Counted from the stretch's first letter, positions 31,671-40,835 are shown. The stretch: 64,000 bases of DNA from Paenibacillus sp. FSL R5-0341 (GCF_037975235.1 NZ_CP150241.1:4092001-4156000); one strand, 5' to 3'. Notes: generated by a model not told the origin, from the sequence alone. Numbers and translations are program-made.

Positions 31671-33340
31671 GCTTGGTTCCCCCCGTTATCCAACGACTTC
31701 TCTTCCACTTCCAGATTCATCTGTTTCAACACTGCTGCAACTTCACGCCTGAAGCCAAACCAGTTTTTGTTGGTATGTCCACCCAAGGTAAGCTGTTTAT
31801 CATCAAAACGAATCCAGATGCGGCGATGATGCCAATAAAAACCCATGATCAGACCCAACATAACAATACCGGCTCCTACCCATACAAAAGGCATTGCCTT
31901 ATCCACTCGTATGTTGAGATAACTTACGGACTGAATAATATCGACCTTGTCCATGCTGTCTACTTCAAGTTGTAAAGGAATCTCAGCTCCAATTAGCTGT
32001 TGGTTAATCGCATCCTGTTGAAACCTTTGTTTATCAATCTGCTTCGCAAAATAAAGATATTGTATCCCCTCTTCAGGCAGATCCGGTCCTTTGATGAGAA
32101 AGAGAAAAGCAGGTGCATTAGGTGAAGGCGATTTTGATTTGGGCTGACCATTCTCATCCAACCCAAAATCCATAAACTTCTCTTTCACCGTCAGATGATA
32201 ATGTCCTGCTTCAAAAGTTCTTTGGGTATCTACCATATCGATTTTAATTGCACCGTATACTTCACCCGTCTTGGTATTGACCAGATCAGGTGTTACGGAC
32301 CGAATGGTGGGTGTCAGATCATAATCAAACTGATAGGCTTTCAGACCGTTATAATTCAATGGATGATTCACCCGTACATCATGCCTCGCTACCTCAGCTA
32401 ACTGAGGTTTCTTCGAGAGATCTGAACAATCCGCTGTACATTCATACAAAACAACTTTCGTTTCAAACAGTTTTGGAACGGTCTTATTCAGGTTACGGAA
32501 TTGCTCTGGTACTTCTTCCTCGCTGTAGAATTCAACATTAAACTGTTCATTTTGCAGATACATCGACGTATTCGGGATCTTTTTGATCTCACCTTCAGGA
32601 AAAGCGACATGCTCGTCCAGATTCAGACCAGGAAGTCCTCGTGCGAGCACCGCCAGCAAAAATATAATGAGTCCGATATGAATAACATATGGGCCCCATC
32701 GACTGAATCGCTGTTTCTCGGCGAGTAATGCATCACCCTGCGTGTGCACACGGTACCCTTTCTTTTTCAGCGGCGTAACCGCTTTCTTAATCCAGTCTTC
32801 TGGTGCCTCTTCAATGGAACCTTGGTACACCAGACGCTGTCTTGTCAAAAATTGCGTATGTTTGCGTATTCTCTGTTTATTCAGTGCTTTATAGAGCGGT
32901 AAGACGCGATCCAGACTGCATATCACCAATGATGCACCAATCAGCACCAGCAGTAGAATAAACCACCAGGATTCGTATGTATGGGATAGACCCAACAGAT
33001 AATAAATGTGACCCAGCTGACCGTATGTTTCTTTGTAATACACGGAAGGATCAATATTCAAGAATGTACTTTCTTGCGGATAGATCGTGCCAAGCATAGA
33101 GCCTACAAGCGTAAAGACAATCATATAGACGGCAATTTTGACGGATGAAAAAAAGTTCCATATGCGGTCAATGATATTGGGATTACTCCGCTGTGAACGG
33201 CGCGCCATGCCATCATAGCGCATTTCCAGCACTTCATCCGATTTAGCTTCAGCCTCCAGCAGCGGTTTCCCACATGCTTCACATAATACAGTGCCTACCG
33301 GATTCTGGTGTCCGCACTCACATTTGGTATTTTGGAACAC
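31667..33340 (-). CDS. resB: Cytochrome c biogenesis protein ResB with N-terminal zinc ribbon
   Basis: A 557-residue membrane protein, the System II partner of ResC. ResB-family features include FFSSVKIAVYMIVFTLVGSM and GTIYPQE near residues 63-90, a large extracytoplasmic region and a final transmembrane helix (VWVGAGIVMLGLIMGFYW). The first 30 residues form an extra zinc-ribbon-like element, CECGHQNPVGTVLCEACG. The start is GTG 33340 with AGGAGG upstream. The gene begins 14 nt after resA and runs into resC. Confidence 0.94.
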   Translation of the reverse strand: MFQNTKCECGHQNPVGTVLCEACGKPLLEAEAKSDEVLEMRYDGMARRSQRSNPNIIDRIWNFFSSVKIAVYMIVFTLVGSMLGTIYPQESTFLNIDPSVYYKETYGQLGHIYYLLGLSHTYESWWFILLLVLIGASLVICSLDRVLPLYKALNKQRIRKHTQFLTRQRLVYQGSIEEAPEDWIKKAVTPLKKKGYRVHTQGDALLAEKQRFSRWGPYVIHIGLIIFLLAVLARGLPGLNLDEHVAFPEGEIKKIPNTSMYLQNEQFNVEFYSEEEVPEQFRNLNKTVPKLFETKVVLYECTADCSDLSKKPQLAEVARHDVRVNHPLNYNGLKAYQFDYDLTPTIRSVTPDLVNTKTGEVYGAIKIDMVDTQRTFEAGHYHLTVKEKFMDFGLDENGQPKSKSPSPNAPAFLFLIKGPDLPEEGIQYLYFAKQIDKQRFQQDAINQQLIGAEIPLQLEVDSMDKVDIIQSVSYLNIRVDKAMPFVWVGAGIVMLGLIMGFYWHHRRIWIRFDDKQLTLGGHTNKNWFGFRREVAAVLKQMNLEVEEKSLDNGGNQA

Positions 33341-33354
33341 GAATAGACCTCCTG

Positions 33355-33882
33355 TCAGGGCTGCTTCGCCAGTTGCGAAATTTGAGCGTCAAGTGTGTCC
33401 AAATCAAGTTGCCCGATATGAATGGTAGAGATTTTGCCCGTGTCGGATACAAAGAATGTCGTTGGCATCGGAGAGATTCCGAAATCACGAACCGAGTTTT
33501 TCTCCCGGTCCAGCATGATTGGAAACGTAACTCCAACTTGCCTTACAAAATTATCCACCGTCATCTGGTCTTCCCCAACATTAATCCCGACAAATTGTAC
33601 TCCTTGGTCCTTCCATTTGTCAGCTTGCGCCTGAAGTGCAGGCATTTCTTTAACACACGGTTCACACCACGTGCCCCAGAAATTGATCACCATCGCTTTT
33701 CCTTTGTACTCATCAGACGTATGAACTTGACCATCCAGGCCCAGCAGTTCAAAAGAAGGAGACTTGTCCCCTTCCTTTGGTTTGCCATTCGAGCCGGATA
33801 CCGATGTGGTAATCGCATATCCGCCCAACACCAGGATCAATAACAAAATGACGATTTGCACCGTTCTTCTTGATTTCCCCAT
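33355..33882 (-). CDS. resA: Thiol-disulfide oxidoreductase ResA
   Basis: A 175-residue membrane-anchored thioredoxin-fold protein that reduces the CxxCH cysteines of apocytochrome c before haem attachment. It has one N-terminal membrane anchor (VQIVILLLILVLGGYAI) and the active site WGTWCEPCVKEMP, with the CEPC motif usual for ResA. ATG 33882 follows AAAAGGGGAG; the in-frame start at 33915 lies before that site. First gene of resABC. Confidence 0.95.
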   Translation of the reverse strand: MGKSRRTVQIVILLLILVLGGYAITTSVSGSNGKPKEGDKSPSFELLGLDGQVHTSDEYKGKAMVINFWGTWCEPCVKEMPALQAQADKWKDQGVQFVGINVGEDQMTVDNFVRQVGVTFPIMLDREKNSVRDFGISPMPTTFFVSDTGKISTIHIGQLDLDTLDAQISQLAKQP

Positions 33883-33941
33883 GTGCTGCTCCCCTTTTAA
33901 GTCAGCATTTTGCATAAATTGATTTTAAACGCTCCCGGGTA

Positions 33942-33981
33942 CAAGAATTAGACGAATAACACCATTTCGATCTAATTCTTG
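33942..33981. repeat. 11-bp perfect inverted repeat upstream of resA
   Basis: CAAGAATTAGA and TCTAATTCTTG are separated by 18 bp, about 60 bp before the resA start. No T-run follows on either strand, so it is not an obvious terminator; an operator for ResD or another regulator is possible. The rest of the 256-bp gap shows nothing that I recognise. Confidence 0.5.
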
Positions 33982-34138
33982 CTGATTGAAAGTCTCTCCG
34001 GGGATTTATGCAAAAAGCTTGAGTGACTGTAGCATTCGCATCTCGTTGATCTCAGACAACTGTGAACATCCTATGAACAATTATAGCGAACTTCGTCACA
34101 AAACTGCGGCGCTTTTATGAAAATTATGTGTCCTCACA

Positions 34139-34888
34139 TTACCTTTTTTTCATTTTTTTGGCTGGTTCTGATTGTGCGAGTGTAATCAGGTTGTTGACTT
34201 CCTCTTTGGTCAGATTGCGTGTCAAACCACGTTTCAGGTTTTGTAGCAAAATACCACCAAACGAAATCCGTTTCAGTCGGGTTACCGGATGGTTGATCGC
34301 CTCGAACATACGTCTAACCTGACGGTTACGCCCTTCATAGATCGTAATGGAGATCACCGACTCATTGGCCGCTGTATCCACATCTTTGTACTCTACCTCT
34401 GCAGGAGCAGTCATGCCGTCATCCAGCATAATGCCTGTCTTTAATTTCTCCAGAGCAGTACCATGCGGTACACCTTTGACCGTTGCATGATACGTTTTGG
34501 GTACGTGATGCTTCGGATGTGTCAACAAGTGTGCAAACTCACCATCATTCGTCAGGATCAATAAGCCCTCCGTGTCATAATCCAGACGACCCACAGGGTA
34601 TACACGTTCCTTGACACCTTTCAAGTAGTCGGATACAATTTTCCGACCTTCCGGGTCAGATGCACTTGTGATAACGCCTTTAGGCTTATTCAACATCAAG
34701 TACACTTTTTTCTCACTGCGGATTGGTTTTCCATTAACCGTAATCATATCCTCTTCGGGGTTCGCTTTCGTACCCAGTTCGGTTACGACCTCCCCGTTAA
34801 CTTCTACTTTGCCGGACAGGATCAGTTCCTCGCTCTTGCGGCGGGATGCAATGCCTGCCTGTGCGATAATTTTTTGTAATCTTTCCAT
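34139..34888 (-). CDS. rluB: 23S rRNA pseudouridine synthase RluB
   Basis: A 249-residue RsuA-family pseudouridine synthase that modifies helix 89 of 23S rRNA in known members. The N-terminal S4 domain (MERLQKIIAQAGIASRRKSEELI) precedes the catalytic domain with the GRLDYDTEGLLILTNDG active-site motif containing the catalytic Asp, and KTYHATVKG. I prefer ATG 34888; the ATG at 34897 is only 3 nt from the GAGGT ribosome site. A lysine-rich tail ends the protein. Confidence 0.94.
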   Translation of the reverse strand: MERLQKIIAQAGIASRRKSEELILSGKVEVNGEVVTELGTKANPEEDMITVNGKPIRSEKKVYLMLNKPKGVITSASDPEGRKIVSDYLKGVKERVYPVGRLDYDTEGLLILTNDGEFAHLLTHPKHHVPKTYHATVKGVPHGTALEKLKTGIMLDDGMTAPAEVEYKDVDTAANESVISITIYEGRNRQVRRMFEAINHPVTRLKRISFGGILLQNLKRGLTRNLTKEEVNNLITLAQSEPAKKMKKR

Positions 34889-35013
34889 GTTTGTCATGTC
34901 ACCTCACACTAATGATACCCATCACGCAGGGAAATCACAAGGATTATCCAAGGATTTTGTAAACTGGCGTCACAAATATCCATTTTAGCCTACCTTCCTT
35001 CTTCAGAAGGATG

Positions 35014-35075
35014 CAAAAAAAAGGCTTACCCTTACACTACCTGTTGAACACAGATGGCATAAAGATAAGCCTTTT
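35014..35075 (-). terminator. Terminator after the secreted protease gene
   Basis: AAAAAGGCTTA and TAAGCCTTTTT arms about 35 nt apart on the minus strand with an eight-T tail. Confidence 0.75.
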
Positions 35076-35086
35076 TCTCAAATCAT

Positions 35087-35905
35087 TCAATTGGAAACTT
35101 TACCGGCAACCGCAACCTGCTTTTTGGCAGGCGTGGTGCTATCTTTAATGAAAGACTGCAATGTTTTGGAAGTAATATAATAGGTTCGTCCACCATACAC
35201 AAACGTCATCATGCCGATTACCCGGTTATTCTGATCCAGAACAGGGCCACCTGAATTACCTTGTGCCATGGATTTCACAATACTGCCGATTCCCTTCTTG
35301 CCTGGAACATCCGAAGCCTGGGAACTGAACACCCGGCTTTTTGCTATCGTATTGTAGGTTGAAGGGAAATCTTCATCCAGAATGACCAGATCACCAGCAG
35401 GATTTTTGGGGAATCCAATGGTGTAGACGACCTGGTTATCCCTTGCGTTCGTGAACGTAACCGGTTTGGCGTCTATCTCCTTGTCCAACTTCAGCAATGC
35501 CATATCTGTCACCGGATCTGTTTTAATGATCTTTGCCTTTACAGGCTGACCCAACGAACCCGGACTTGCAACAGTCAGTGTGCCTTCATCACCATCAGAC
35601 AGTTCAGCATAACTCTGAACGACATGGTAATTCGTGAGCACTTCATCCTTGGAGATCAGTATTGAGGTACCAACATCATAATATACCATATCGGGTTCAT
35701 TCTGCTTGACCAAACGTACATTCACGACTGGAAAAGAATCCGCTGTGACCGCCATTTGTGCACGCAGCTGTTTGTCGAAGTATCCTGTAAAATGTATCGT
35801 CTGAACGGCTTGAGCCGCCGCCAGCCCCGTTGACCCTGCGAGCATTGCAATGGCAAGCACGCCTGTCATTCCGACACGGAGCATTCGTTTCCAACTCTTC
35901 TGCAT
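35087..35905 (-). CDS. Secreted trypsin-like serine protease
   Basis: A 272-residue exported protein with a signal peptide (about residues 1-32, ending GLAAAQA). The chymotrypsin/HtrA-like catalytic triad is visible: His in LTNYHVVQ, Asp in DPVTDMALLKL and Ser in AQGNSGGPVLD. There is no PDZ domain, so it is a compact S1-type protease rather than DegP. ATG 35905 is the start. Role unknown; extracellular or cell-wall associated. Confidence 0.85.
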   Translation of the reverse strand: MQKSWKRMLRVGMTGVLAIAMLAGSTGLAAAQAVQTIHFTGYFDKQLRAQMAVTADSFPVVNVRLVKQNEPDMVYYDVGTSILISKDEVLTNYHVVQSYAELSDGDEGTLTVASPGSLGQPVKAKIIKTDPVTDMALLKLDKEIDAKPVTFTNARDNQVVYTIGFPKNPAGDLVILDEDFPSTYNTIAKSRVFSSQASDVPGKKGIGSIVKSMAQGNSGGPVLDQNNRVIGMMTFVYGGRTYYITSKTLQSFIKDSTTPAKKQVAVAGKVSN

Positions 35906-35968
35906 GTCTCACTCTCCTCCGCTATTATTCTAGCATATCTAATATATCGGAAGGAAAGGAGATATCTT

Positions 35969-36502
35969 TTAACCAAAAACGAGCAAACAAATGGCGAGCG
36001 CAGCAATAAAACCAACGACATCGGAAAACAACCCTACTTTGAGCGCATACCGACCGTTCCGTATGCCTACAGCTCCAAAATAGACGGTCAGCACGTATAA
36101 CGTGGTATCTGTACTTCCCTGAATGGTAGATGCCATGCGTCCAATCATGGAATCAGGGCCATGGGTTTTGATCAGATCGGTTGTAAACGCAAGGGAGCCT
36201 GTCCCGGTCAACGGACGCAGAATCCCGAGTGGCAAGACTTCCCCCGGTACACCCATCCAGGATACAAGAGGAGCTAACAGGCTAATCACAAAATCCAGTG
36301 CACCCGAGGCACGAAAGACGCTGATTGCGACCATCATGCCCACGAGATGCGGGATTATGCTAATTGCAGTAGAGAATCCATCTTTGGCCCCATCAACAAA
36401 GGATTCGTATACCGGGACCTTTTTGGTAAACGCATATAATGGAACAAACGCGATAATAACCGGGATGGCCCAGACAGAGATCCAGTTGATGAAGGTTAAC
36501 AA
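35969..36502 (-). CDS. spmB: Spore maturation protein SpmB
   Basis: A 177-residue polytopic protein of the nucleoside-recognition/Gate domain family that acts with SpmA in core dehydration of the spore. Motifs include VDGAKDGFSTAISIIPHLVGMM (residues about 36-57) and LLRPLTGTGS-like RPLTGTGSLAFT. The start appears to be TTG 36502 with AAAGGATG upstream, overlapping the end of the ribosome-site region of spmA's last codons; the genes are 6 bp apart. Confidence 0.92.
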   Translation of the reverse strand: MLTFINWISVWAIPVIIAFVPLYAFTKKVPVYESFVDGAKDGFSTAISIIPHLVGMMVAISVFRASGALDFVISLLAPLVSWMGVPGEVLPLGILRPLTGTGSLAFTTDLIKTHGPDSMIGRMASTIQGSTDTTLYVLTVYFGAVGIRNGRYALKVGLFSDVVGFIAALAICLLVFG

Positions 36503-36508
36503 GGGTGC

Positions 36509-37135
36509 TCATCCTTTCATGCCGGGATTGCCACTTTTCTGTATGCGCGGCGGTTTATGTAATGCCCTGTTTCGATACCAGCGATCGGCGATTATGGCAG
36601 CAAGTGTAGCGATAATGGTAGCCATTAGTGTTGTTCCTACAATCTCTGTAGCATTTGCGGAATGATAGTTTAACCGGATCGCAATCAGCGTTGTTGGAAT
36701 AATGGTAATGCTCGCCGTATTCAGAGCCAGTAAGGTGCACATGGCAGGAGAAGCCGTTTGTTTGTCCGGATTAAGCTCTTGCAGTTGTTGCATGGCTTTG
36801 ATTCCCATCGGAGTAGCCGCATTTCCTAACCCTAGCAGATTGGCACTCATATTGGAGAGAATATAACCCATCGCCGGATGATTTTTGGGCACATCGGGGA
36901 ATAGAAAACCAACAACCGGACCCAGCAGCTTAGCGATCCGGGCTAGGAGACCGGCATCTTCAGCCATTTTCATCATGCCCATCCAGAACACAAGCACACT
37001 GATCAGTCCAAAACAGACCGTGACTCCCGTTGCCGCTCCATCGAAAGCGGCTTGCGTGACCACTTCGATATTGCCGTTGATGGCCGCAAAAGCAAATCCG
37101 ATTAAGATCATGAGTAGCCAAATTAGATTGATCAT
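36509..37135 (-). CDS. spmA: Spore maturation protein SpmA
   Basis: A 208-residue membrane protein, partner of SpmB. It has the Gate-domain signature (AAFDGAATGVTVCFGLISVLVFW) and the GNAATPMGIKAMQQLQ motif at about residues 105-120. ATG 37135 is preceded by GGAGG. It lies 31 bp after the dacB-like gene, as in the dacB-spmA-spmB operon of B. subtilis, which σE transcribes. Confidence 0.93.
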   Translation of the reverse strand: MINLIWLLMILIGFAFAAINGNIEVVTQAAFDGAATGVTVCFGLISVLVFWMGMMKMAEDAGLLARIAKLLGPVVGFLFPDVPKNHPAMGYILSNMSANLLGLGNAATPMGIKAMQQLQELNPDKQTASPAMCTLLALNTASITIIPTTLIAIRLNYHSANATEIVGTTLMATIIATLAAIIADRWYRNRALHKPPRIQKSGNPGMKG

Positions 37136-37166
37136 GGGTTACATCCTCCCTTCAAAGGTGATTTAG

Positions 37167-38354
37167 TTAAGGAGATAACAGGTGACTTAACACGGCACGC
37201 CATGCAGCTGCCCAGGAAGAGACATTGCCGATTCCACCCATTGTAGCCTCTTCTGTCTTCGGCTCAGGAGGAATAAAACTACCTTTGCGATATACCGGAA
37301 TCGAGCCCACCAGTTTGCCGTCTAACTGCATATCAATGCGACCCGCCAACCCGAACGAAGGATCTGTTGATGGTCCCTTGCCTTCCGTTTCTGACTGTGT
37401 TCGATTCTGGTGCAGAATCAACTTCTTGGTCAATGAGCTTTGCTCACTCTTAGCCAGTGGGTACCAAAATCCCCGGCCTGTAACGACATCAGTATTTTGC
37501 ACAGGCTGTTCTTGTTTGGCCACCTCTACCAACGGAAAGTATTCAAACCCGAAATCAAGCATCCGAGCATGATCGTTCCAATCGTTTCCATCGTTCAGCG
37601 TTACCGCAGCGAGCTGCTGTCCATTACGTGTAGCAGAGCTGACCAAACATCTGAATGCTTTTTTCGTATAGCCGGTTTTCACGCCATCCGCACCTTCATA
37701 CATCCGCAGCATTTTATTTTTGTTGTGCCAGGAGTATTCCCAGCTTTCATTGGGATTCGGTGCGGATTTGTCTTCCGTAGCTACGATGCGTTTAAACACC
37801 GGATTGTGCAACGCGTAGGCAGTTAATCTCGCCAAATCATTGGCTGTTGAGTAATGACCTTCTGCATCAAGTCCGTGAGGGTTCATAAAGTGGGAATGGG
37901 TCAGACCAATTTGCTCGGCTTTTTTGTTCATTAATAGTACAAACCCTTCTTCCGACCCCCCCACATGTTCTGCGATCGCAGAGGCCGCGTCATTGCCTGA
38001 ACGGAGCATTAGCCCGTACAACATGTTCTCGAGTGTCATCTCTTCACCTAACTTGAGATAGAGAGAAGATCCTTCTTTGGCGAAAGCCGAGGGAGACACT
38101 TTCACTTTCTCATCCAGCTTGCTGTGTTCGATCGCTACGATCGCTGTCATGATTTTGGTCAGGCTGGCGATGCGCAGTTCCTTATCCCCATCTTTGCTGT
38201 ATAAGATCCGGCCTGATGTGACATCAATGAGAGCAGCGCTTTGAGCATGCGTAGATGGACCTTGAATCGTTGCCTGGGCTTGAGTAACCCCTAATGAAGA
38301 CAGCAAGAAGACAGGGATAAGCATGCATGCAATGATTTTCGTTATTTTTCGCAT
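37167..38354 (-). CDS. dacB: D-alanyl-D-alanine carboxypeptidase (DacB/DacF type, sporulation)
   Basis: A 395-residue low-molecular-weight penicillin-binding protein. It has a signal peptide and the three S11 motifs: SLTKIMTAI (catalytic SxxK), SGNDAAS and VKTGYTK. It trims the D-Ala terminus of stem peptides and thereby sets spore cortex cross-linking. ATG 38354 follows CGGAGGAATG. The dacB-spmA-spmB order and the σE promoter upstream support the dacB call; dacF-like enzymes are the alternative. Confidence 0.92.
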   Translation of the reverse strand: MRKITKIIACMLIPVFLLSSLGVTQAQATIQGPSTHAQSAALIDVTSGRILYSKDGDKELRIASLTKIMTAIVAIEHSKLDEKVKVSPSAFAKEGSSLYLKLGEEMTLENMLYGLMLRSGNDAASAIAEHVGGSEEGFVLLMNKKAEQIGLTHSHFMNPHGLDAEGHYSTANDLARLTAYALHNPVFKRIVATEDKSAPNPNESWEYSWHNKNKMLRMYEGADGVKTGYTKKAFRCLVSSATRNGQQLAAVTLNDGNDWNDHARMLDFGFEYFPLVEVAKQEQPVQNTDVVTGRGFWYPLAKSEQSSLTKKLILHQNRTQSETEGKGPSTDPSFGLAGRIDMQLDGKLVGSIPVYRKGSFIPPEPKTEEATMGGIGNVSSWAAAWRAVLSHLLSP

Positions 38355-38390
38355 CAATTCATTCCTCCGGGTCACTTGGAATCTTGTACT

Positions 38391-38419
38391 ATCTTATGTC
38401 CGGACAACTTGGAGTATGT
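38391..38419 (-). promoter_or_regulatory. σE-type promoter of dacB-spmAB
   Basis: On the minus strand ACATACT, 14 nt and CATAAGAT. The -10 is identical to that of spoIVA in this window, and the spacing matches. Confidence 0.65.
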
Positions 38420-38439
38420 CCCATAGGGCAAAAACAACA

Positions 38440-38470
38440 AAAAATCCCTCTCGCTGGGATGCGGGAGGGG
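38440..38470 (-). terminator. Terminator after the 267-residue σ factor gene
   Basis: CCCCTCCCGC...GCGAGAGGG hairpin followed by TTTTTTG on the minus strand. It separates the accessory region from dacB. Confidence 0.8.
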
Positions 38471-38515
38471 TTATGTATGAGGCACTATGTAAGTGATGAA
38501 GAGCTAGGTTAACGA

Positions 38516-39319
38516 TTACGCCTGATCCGGTTTATCCAGCATTTTAGCCACTTTTCTCATAATTCTGGAGACTCTCATCTGGCTGATGTCTTCCATATCT
38601 GCGGTCTGGGTTTGGTTAAAACCGTCTACACGATGCTTCAACACAGTTACTTCTTTCTCACTAAGTTTGCGCTTGACCGAATCAATAACCGCATCAACGT
38701 ATAACTTGTCCAGAACACCTTCTTCAATGTTCTCCCCACTATAGATGGTATCCAGCAACGTAACTGACTGGGTTTGTTGATCATCAGCACCTACTGGTTC
38801 ATCCAGGTATTTCACACCTTTACCTACTTGAAGTGCTTTATTGATCTTCTCTTCTTCCTCATCAAGCAACAATGCGATTTCATGTGCTGGTGGGAGATAG
38901 CCCATATCGTGCTCAAGTCGATTGATTCGGTTAATTAATTCCGTAGCTGTGCGAGTTGGACGAATAATGCTTGCACTATCTCTCAGAAAACATCTAATTT
39001 CTCTGACAATGGCAGTGACAGCAAACGAACTGAATTTTACGCCACGGCCCGTATCAAATGCCTTAACCGCTTTGATGAACCCCAGACGGCCCAGTTGAAG
39101 AATATCATCCTTCTCCACACAATGATTCTTAATAATCATTTCAGGTTTTCCAATATACTTATGAACGGAATGCCATATCAGGTTCTCATTGACCAGAATA
39201 CAGTCCCCGAGGAAATGCTCATCGAGCTTACAACGTTCAATATTTTCTACCTCATCCATAGTGTAATACTTCTTATTTGCTTGCAAATTCGTGCTAATAT
39301 GTTCTGGAAATTTTCCCAT
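38516..39319 (-). CDS. σ70-family factor, SigF/G/B-like
   Basis: A 267-residue group-3-type σ factor. Region 2 reads ILQLGRLGFIKAVKAFDTG then FSSFAVTAIVREIRCFLRD, close to σF/σG/σB. Region 3 follows (LEHDMGYLPPAHEIALLLD), and the region 4 helix-turn-helix is TQTADMEDISQMRVSRIMRKV. It is not spoIIAC, spoIIIG or sigB by context: no anti-σ genes are adjacent and it abuts phage-like genes. It begins the accessory region next to dacB. Upstream is TTAACA then CTATAAGA at 14-nt spacing, a weak relative of the regulon promoter. Confidence 0.85.
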   Translation of the reverse strand: MGKFPEHISTNLQANKKYYTMDEVENIERCKLDEHFLGDCILVNENLIWHSVHKYIGKPEMIIKNHCVEKDDILQLGRLGFIKAVKAFDTGRGVKFSSFAVTAIVREIRCFLRDSASIIRPTRTATELINRINRLEHDMGYLPPAHEIALLLDEEEEKINKALQVGKGVKYLDEPVGADDQQTQSVTLLDTIYSGENIEEGVLDKLYVDAVIDSVKRKLSEKEVTVLKHRVDGFNQTQTADMEDISQMRVSRIMRKVAKMLDKPDQA

Positions 39320-39385
39320 TTGGATCTCCCTATGTAAAATTGATAAACGATCTTATAGTATTCAAATTCTATTGTTAAATGATGT

Positions 39386-40102
39386 TTATTGACCTTTTTT
39401 GATCACTTGAAGCATCTTGTTATGATGTTCCTTCACTTGATTGTAGTACCAGGGGCGAGCTTTTCCCTTAGCCACATTGCCTTCCCCCTGATTGTACGCA
39501 ATGGTTGCTGTACGAAGATTCCCATCATATTTGTCCATAAGATACTCCATGTACGTAATGCTTGTTCTGATATTCGTTTTGGGCTGATATAAATCAATTT
39601 TGCTCACACCGAACGCTCTGGCTGTACTTGGAAGAATCTGAAGCAACCCAATCGCTCCATGAGATGATACACTATCCTCTAACATTCGGCTCTCCTGCCA
39701 CATCATAGCCAGAATCCATACAGAATCGATATCCGTATCCTTCGTATATTGGACTGCCCACTTCACATACTTCAGTAGCTTTGCTCGGCTCACTGTTTTC
39801 TCATGGTGGAGTTCTATATACTGCTCAAGCATATCCGTCATTTGTATGAGCGCAGGTGCAACGGATTGATCTTTATCTTTTTTCTCTGGCTTTTCTTGCT
39901 TCTCTTGTTTTTCTTGTTTTTCTTGCTTCATTGGTTTTACTGGCTTTACCTGCTCTGCTTCCGTTGCTTGTTTTAATCTCTTGAAGATAACTATTTTTTC
40001 GTCGACGCGTTTGTAATTTCCTGATGCCGATAGACTCCCATATTGCGAAGCTAATATCACAACAGCAATAACAATACCTACTACTCTTTCTAAAGTGAGC
40101 AA
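39386..40102 (-). CDS. Membrane-anchored lytic transglycosylase (SLT domain)
   Basis: A 238-residue protein with an N-terminal hydrophobic anchor, a Lys/Glu/Gln-rich linker made of repeated EKQ triplets, and a C-terminal SLT (GH23) domain. Catalytic Glu lies in MMWQESRML; GAIGLLQILPSTARAFG and IAYNQGEGNVAKG are the other motifs. It cuts peptidoglycan by transglycosylation. The start is TTG 40102 with AAGGAGGTG 9 nt upstream. In this setting it could open the wall for release or assembly of a particle. Confidence 0.88.
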   Translation of the reverse strand: MLTLERVVGIVIAVVILASQYGSLSASGNYKRVDEKIVIFKRLKQATEAEQVKPVKPMKQEKQEKQEKQEKPEKKDKDQSVAPALIQMTDMLEQYIELHHEKTVSRAKLLKYVKWAVQYTKDTDIDSVWILAMMWQESRMLEDSVSSHGAIGLLQILPSTARAFGVSKIDLYQPKTNIRTSITYMEYLMDKYDGNLRTATIAYNQGEGNVAKGKARPWYYNQVKEHHNKMLQVIKKGQ

Positions 40103-40165
40103 CAGATTCGCCCACCTCCTTAATGAAAGCCTCTATATAATAGAAGAAATAATCTCACACCTAAG

Positions 40166-40381
40166 TCAGGATTGATCTTGTTCACTTGGCTGATATACAA
40201 TGATTGCTGCAAATTCCAACGTGTTACTGGATGGATCAACGGTGGAGCTAAACTCCAGTCCGGTAACGAACGTGTGTGGTTTGGATAACATCCATGCGTT
40301 GATTAATTCTTCCACACCTGCAGCGCTAGCGGACACAAACGTTTTTACAGCTAAATCCGAGGCGTAGTTTAACACTTTCAT
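40166..40381 (-). CDS. Small protein, possibly Cse60-like
   Basis: A 71-residue protein, MKVLNYASDLAVKTFVSASA onwards. The part INAWMLSKPHTFVTGLEFSS, then LEFAAIIVYQ, resembles the small sporulation protein family Cse60/DUF2758 (helix with a conserved INxWL, then two strands). The match is by eye only. ATG 40381 overlaps the preceding stop as ATGA, so it is coupled to the 124-residue gene upstream and driven by the same regulon promoter. Confidence 0.5.
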   Translation of the reverse strand: MKVLNYASDLAVKTFVSASAAGVEELINAWMLSKPHTFVTGLEFSSTVDPSSNTLEFAAIIVYQPSEQDQS

Positions 40382-40752
40382 TGCTCTTCACCCGATGAGT
40401 CTTGTTCCTCTTCCTTTTTCTCTTCAATGAGTTGATTAAACTCCTCTTCGGTCAGTTCATGAATCTCCAGTTCGTAAGCACTTGTCAGAATGTACCCCAT
40501 ACCATCCGTTAAATGAACGTTATAAAATGTTTGTAGTTCTTCATGGAAGGCACCCTCTTCGTAGTTGAATCCAATAACGGCTTTTTCGTAACCAGCTACA
40601 CAACCAGCAAACCATACGTTCGCTTTCGTTGTTGCGCCGGTTGGCGTCTGGATTTCATGCATATTGGTCGGCGCGTGGATATACTTTCCAATCATACTGG
40701 CTACGATTTCTTCCGTTAATTTATCTTCTTTTGCTTTGATCATATGTGTCAT
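40378..40752 (-). CDS. Unknown acidic protein, first gene of a regulon operon
   Basis: A 124-residue protein, MTHMIKAKEDKLTEEIVASM onwards, with an extremely acidic C-terminal tail (EEKKEEEQDSSGEEQ). I recognise no family. I place the start at ATG 40752, with a strong TGGAGGAAT upstream; the in-frame ATG at 40794 would leave too little room after the promoter and has no ribosome site. Confidence 0.65.
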   Translation of the reverse strand: MTHMIKAKEDKLTEEIVASMIGKYIHAPTNMHEIQTPTGATTKANVWFAGCVAGYEKAVIGFNYEEGAFHEELQTFYNVHLTDGMGYILTSAYELEIHELTEEEFNQLIEEKKEEEQDSSGEEQ

Positions 40753-40806
40753 TGAATTATTCCTCCATTGAATTAAAGTCTGGTTAACATTCATGCCCTT
40801 ACATTC

Positions 40807-40835
40807 TCTATACGTGGTATCAGATCGGCAGTTAA
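40807..40835 (-). promoter_or_regulatory. Regulon promoter TTAACT-N15-CGTATAGA (site 1)
   Basis: The -10-like CGTATAGA is at 40807-40814 and TTAACT at 40830-40835 on the minus strand. The TTAACT box contains the stop codon (TAA) of the upstream 129-residue gene. It would transcribe the two small genes below. Confidence 0.7.

Noticed and set aside
39873-40115. Alternative frame (80 codons) at the start of the transglycosylase gene
   Set aside because: It is the +1 shadow of the repeated Lys/Glu/Gln linker; the real frame has the SLT domain and a well-placed TTG start.
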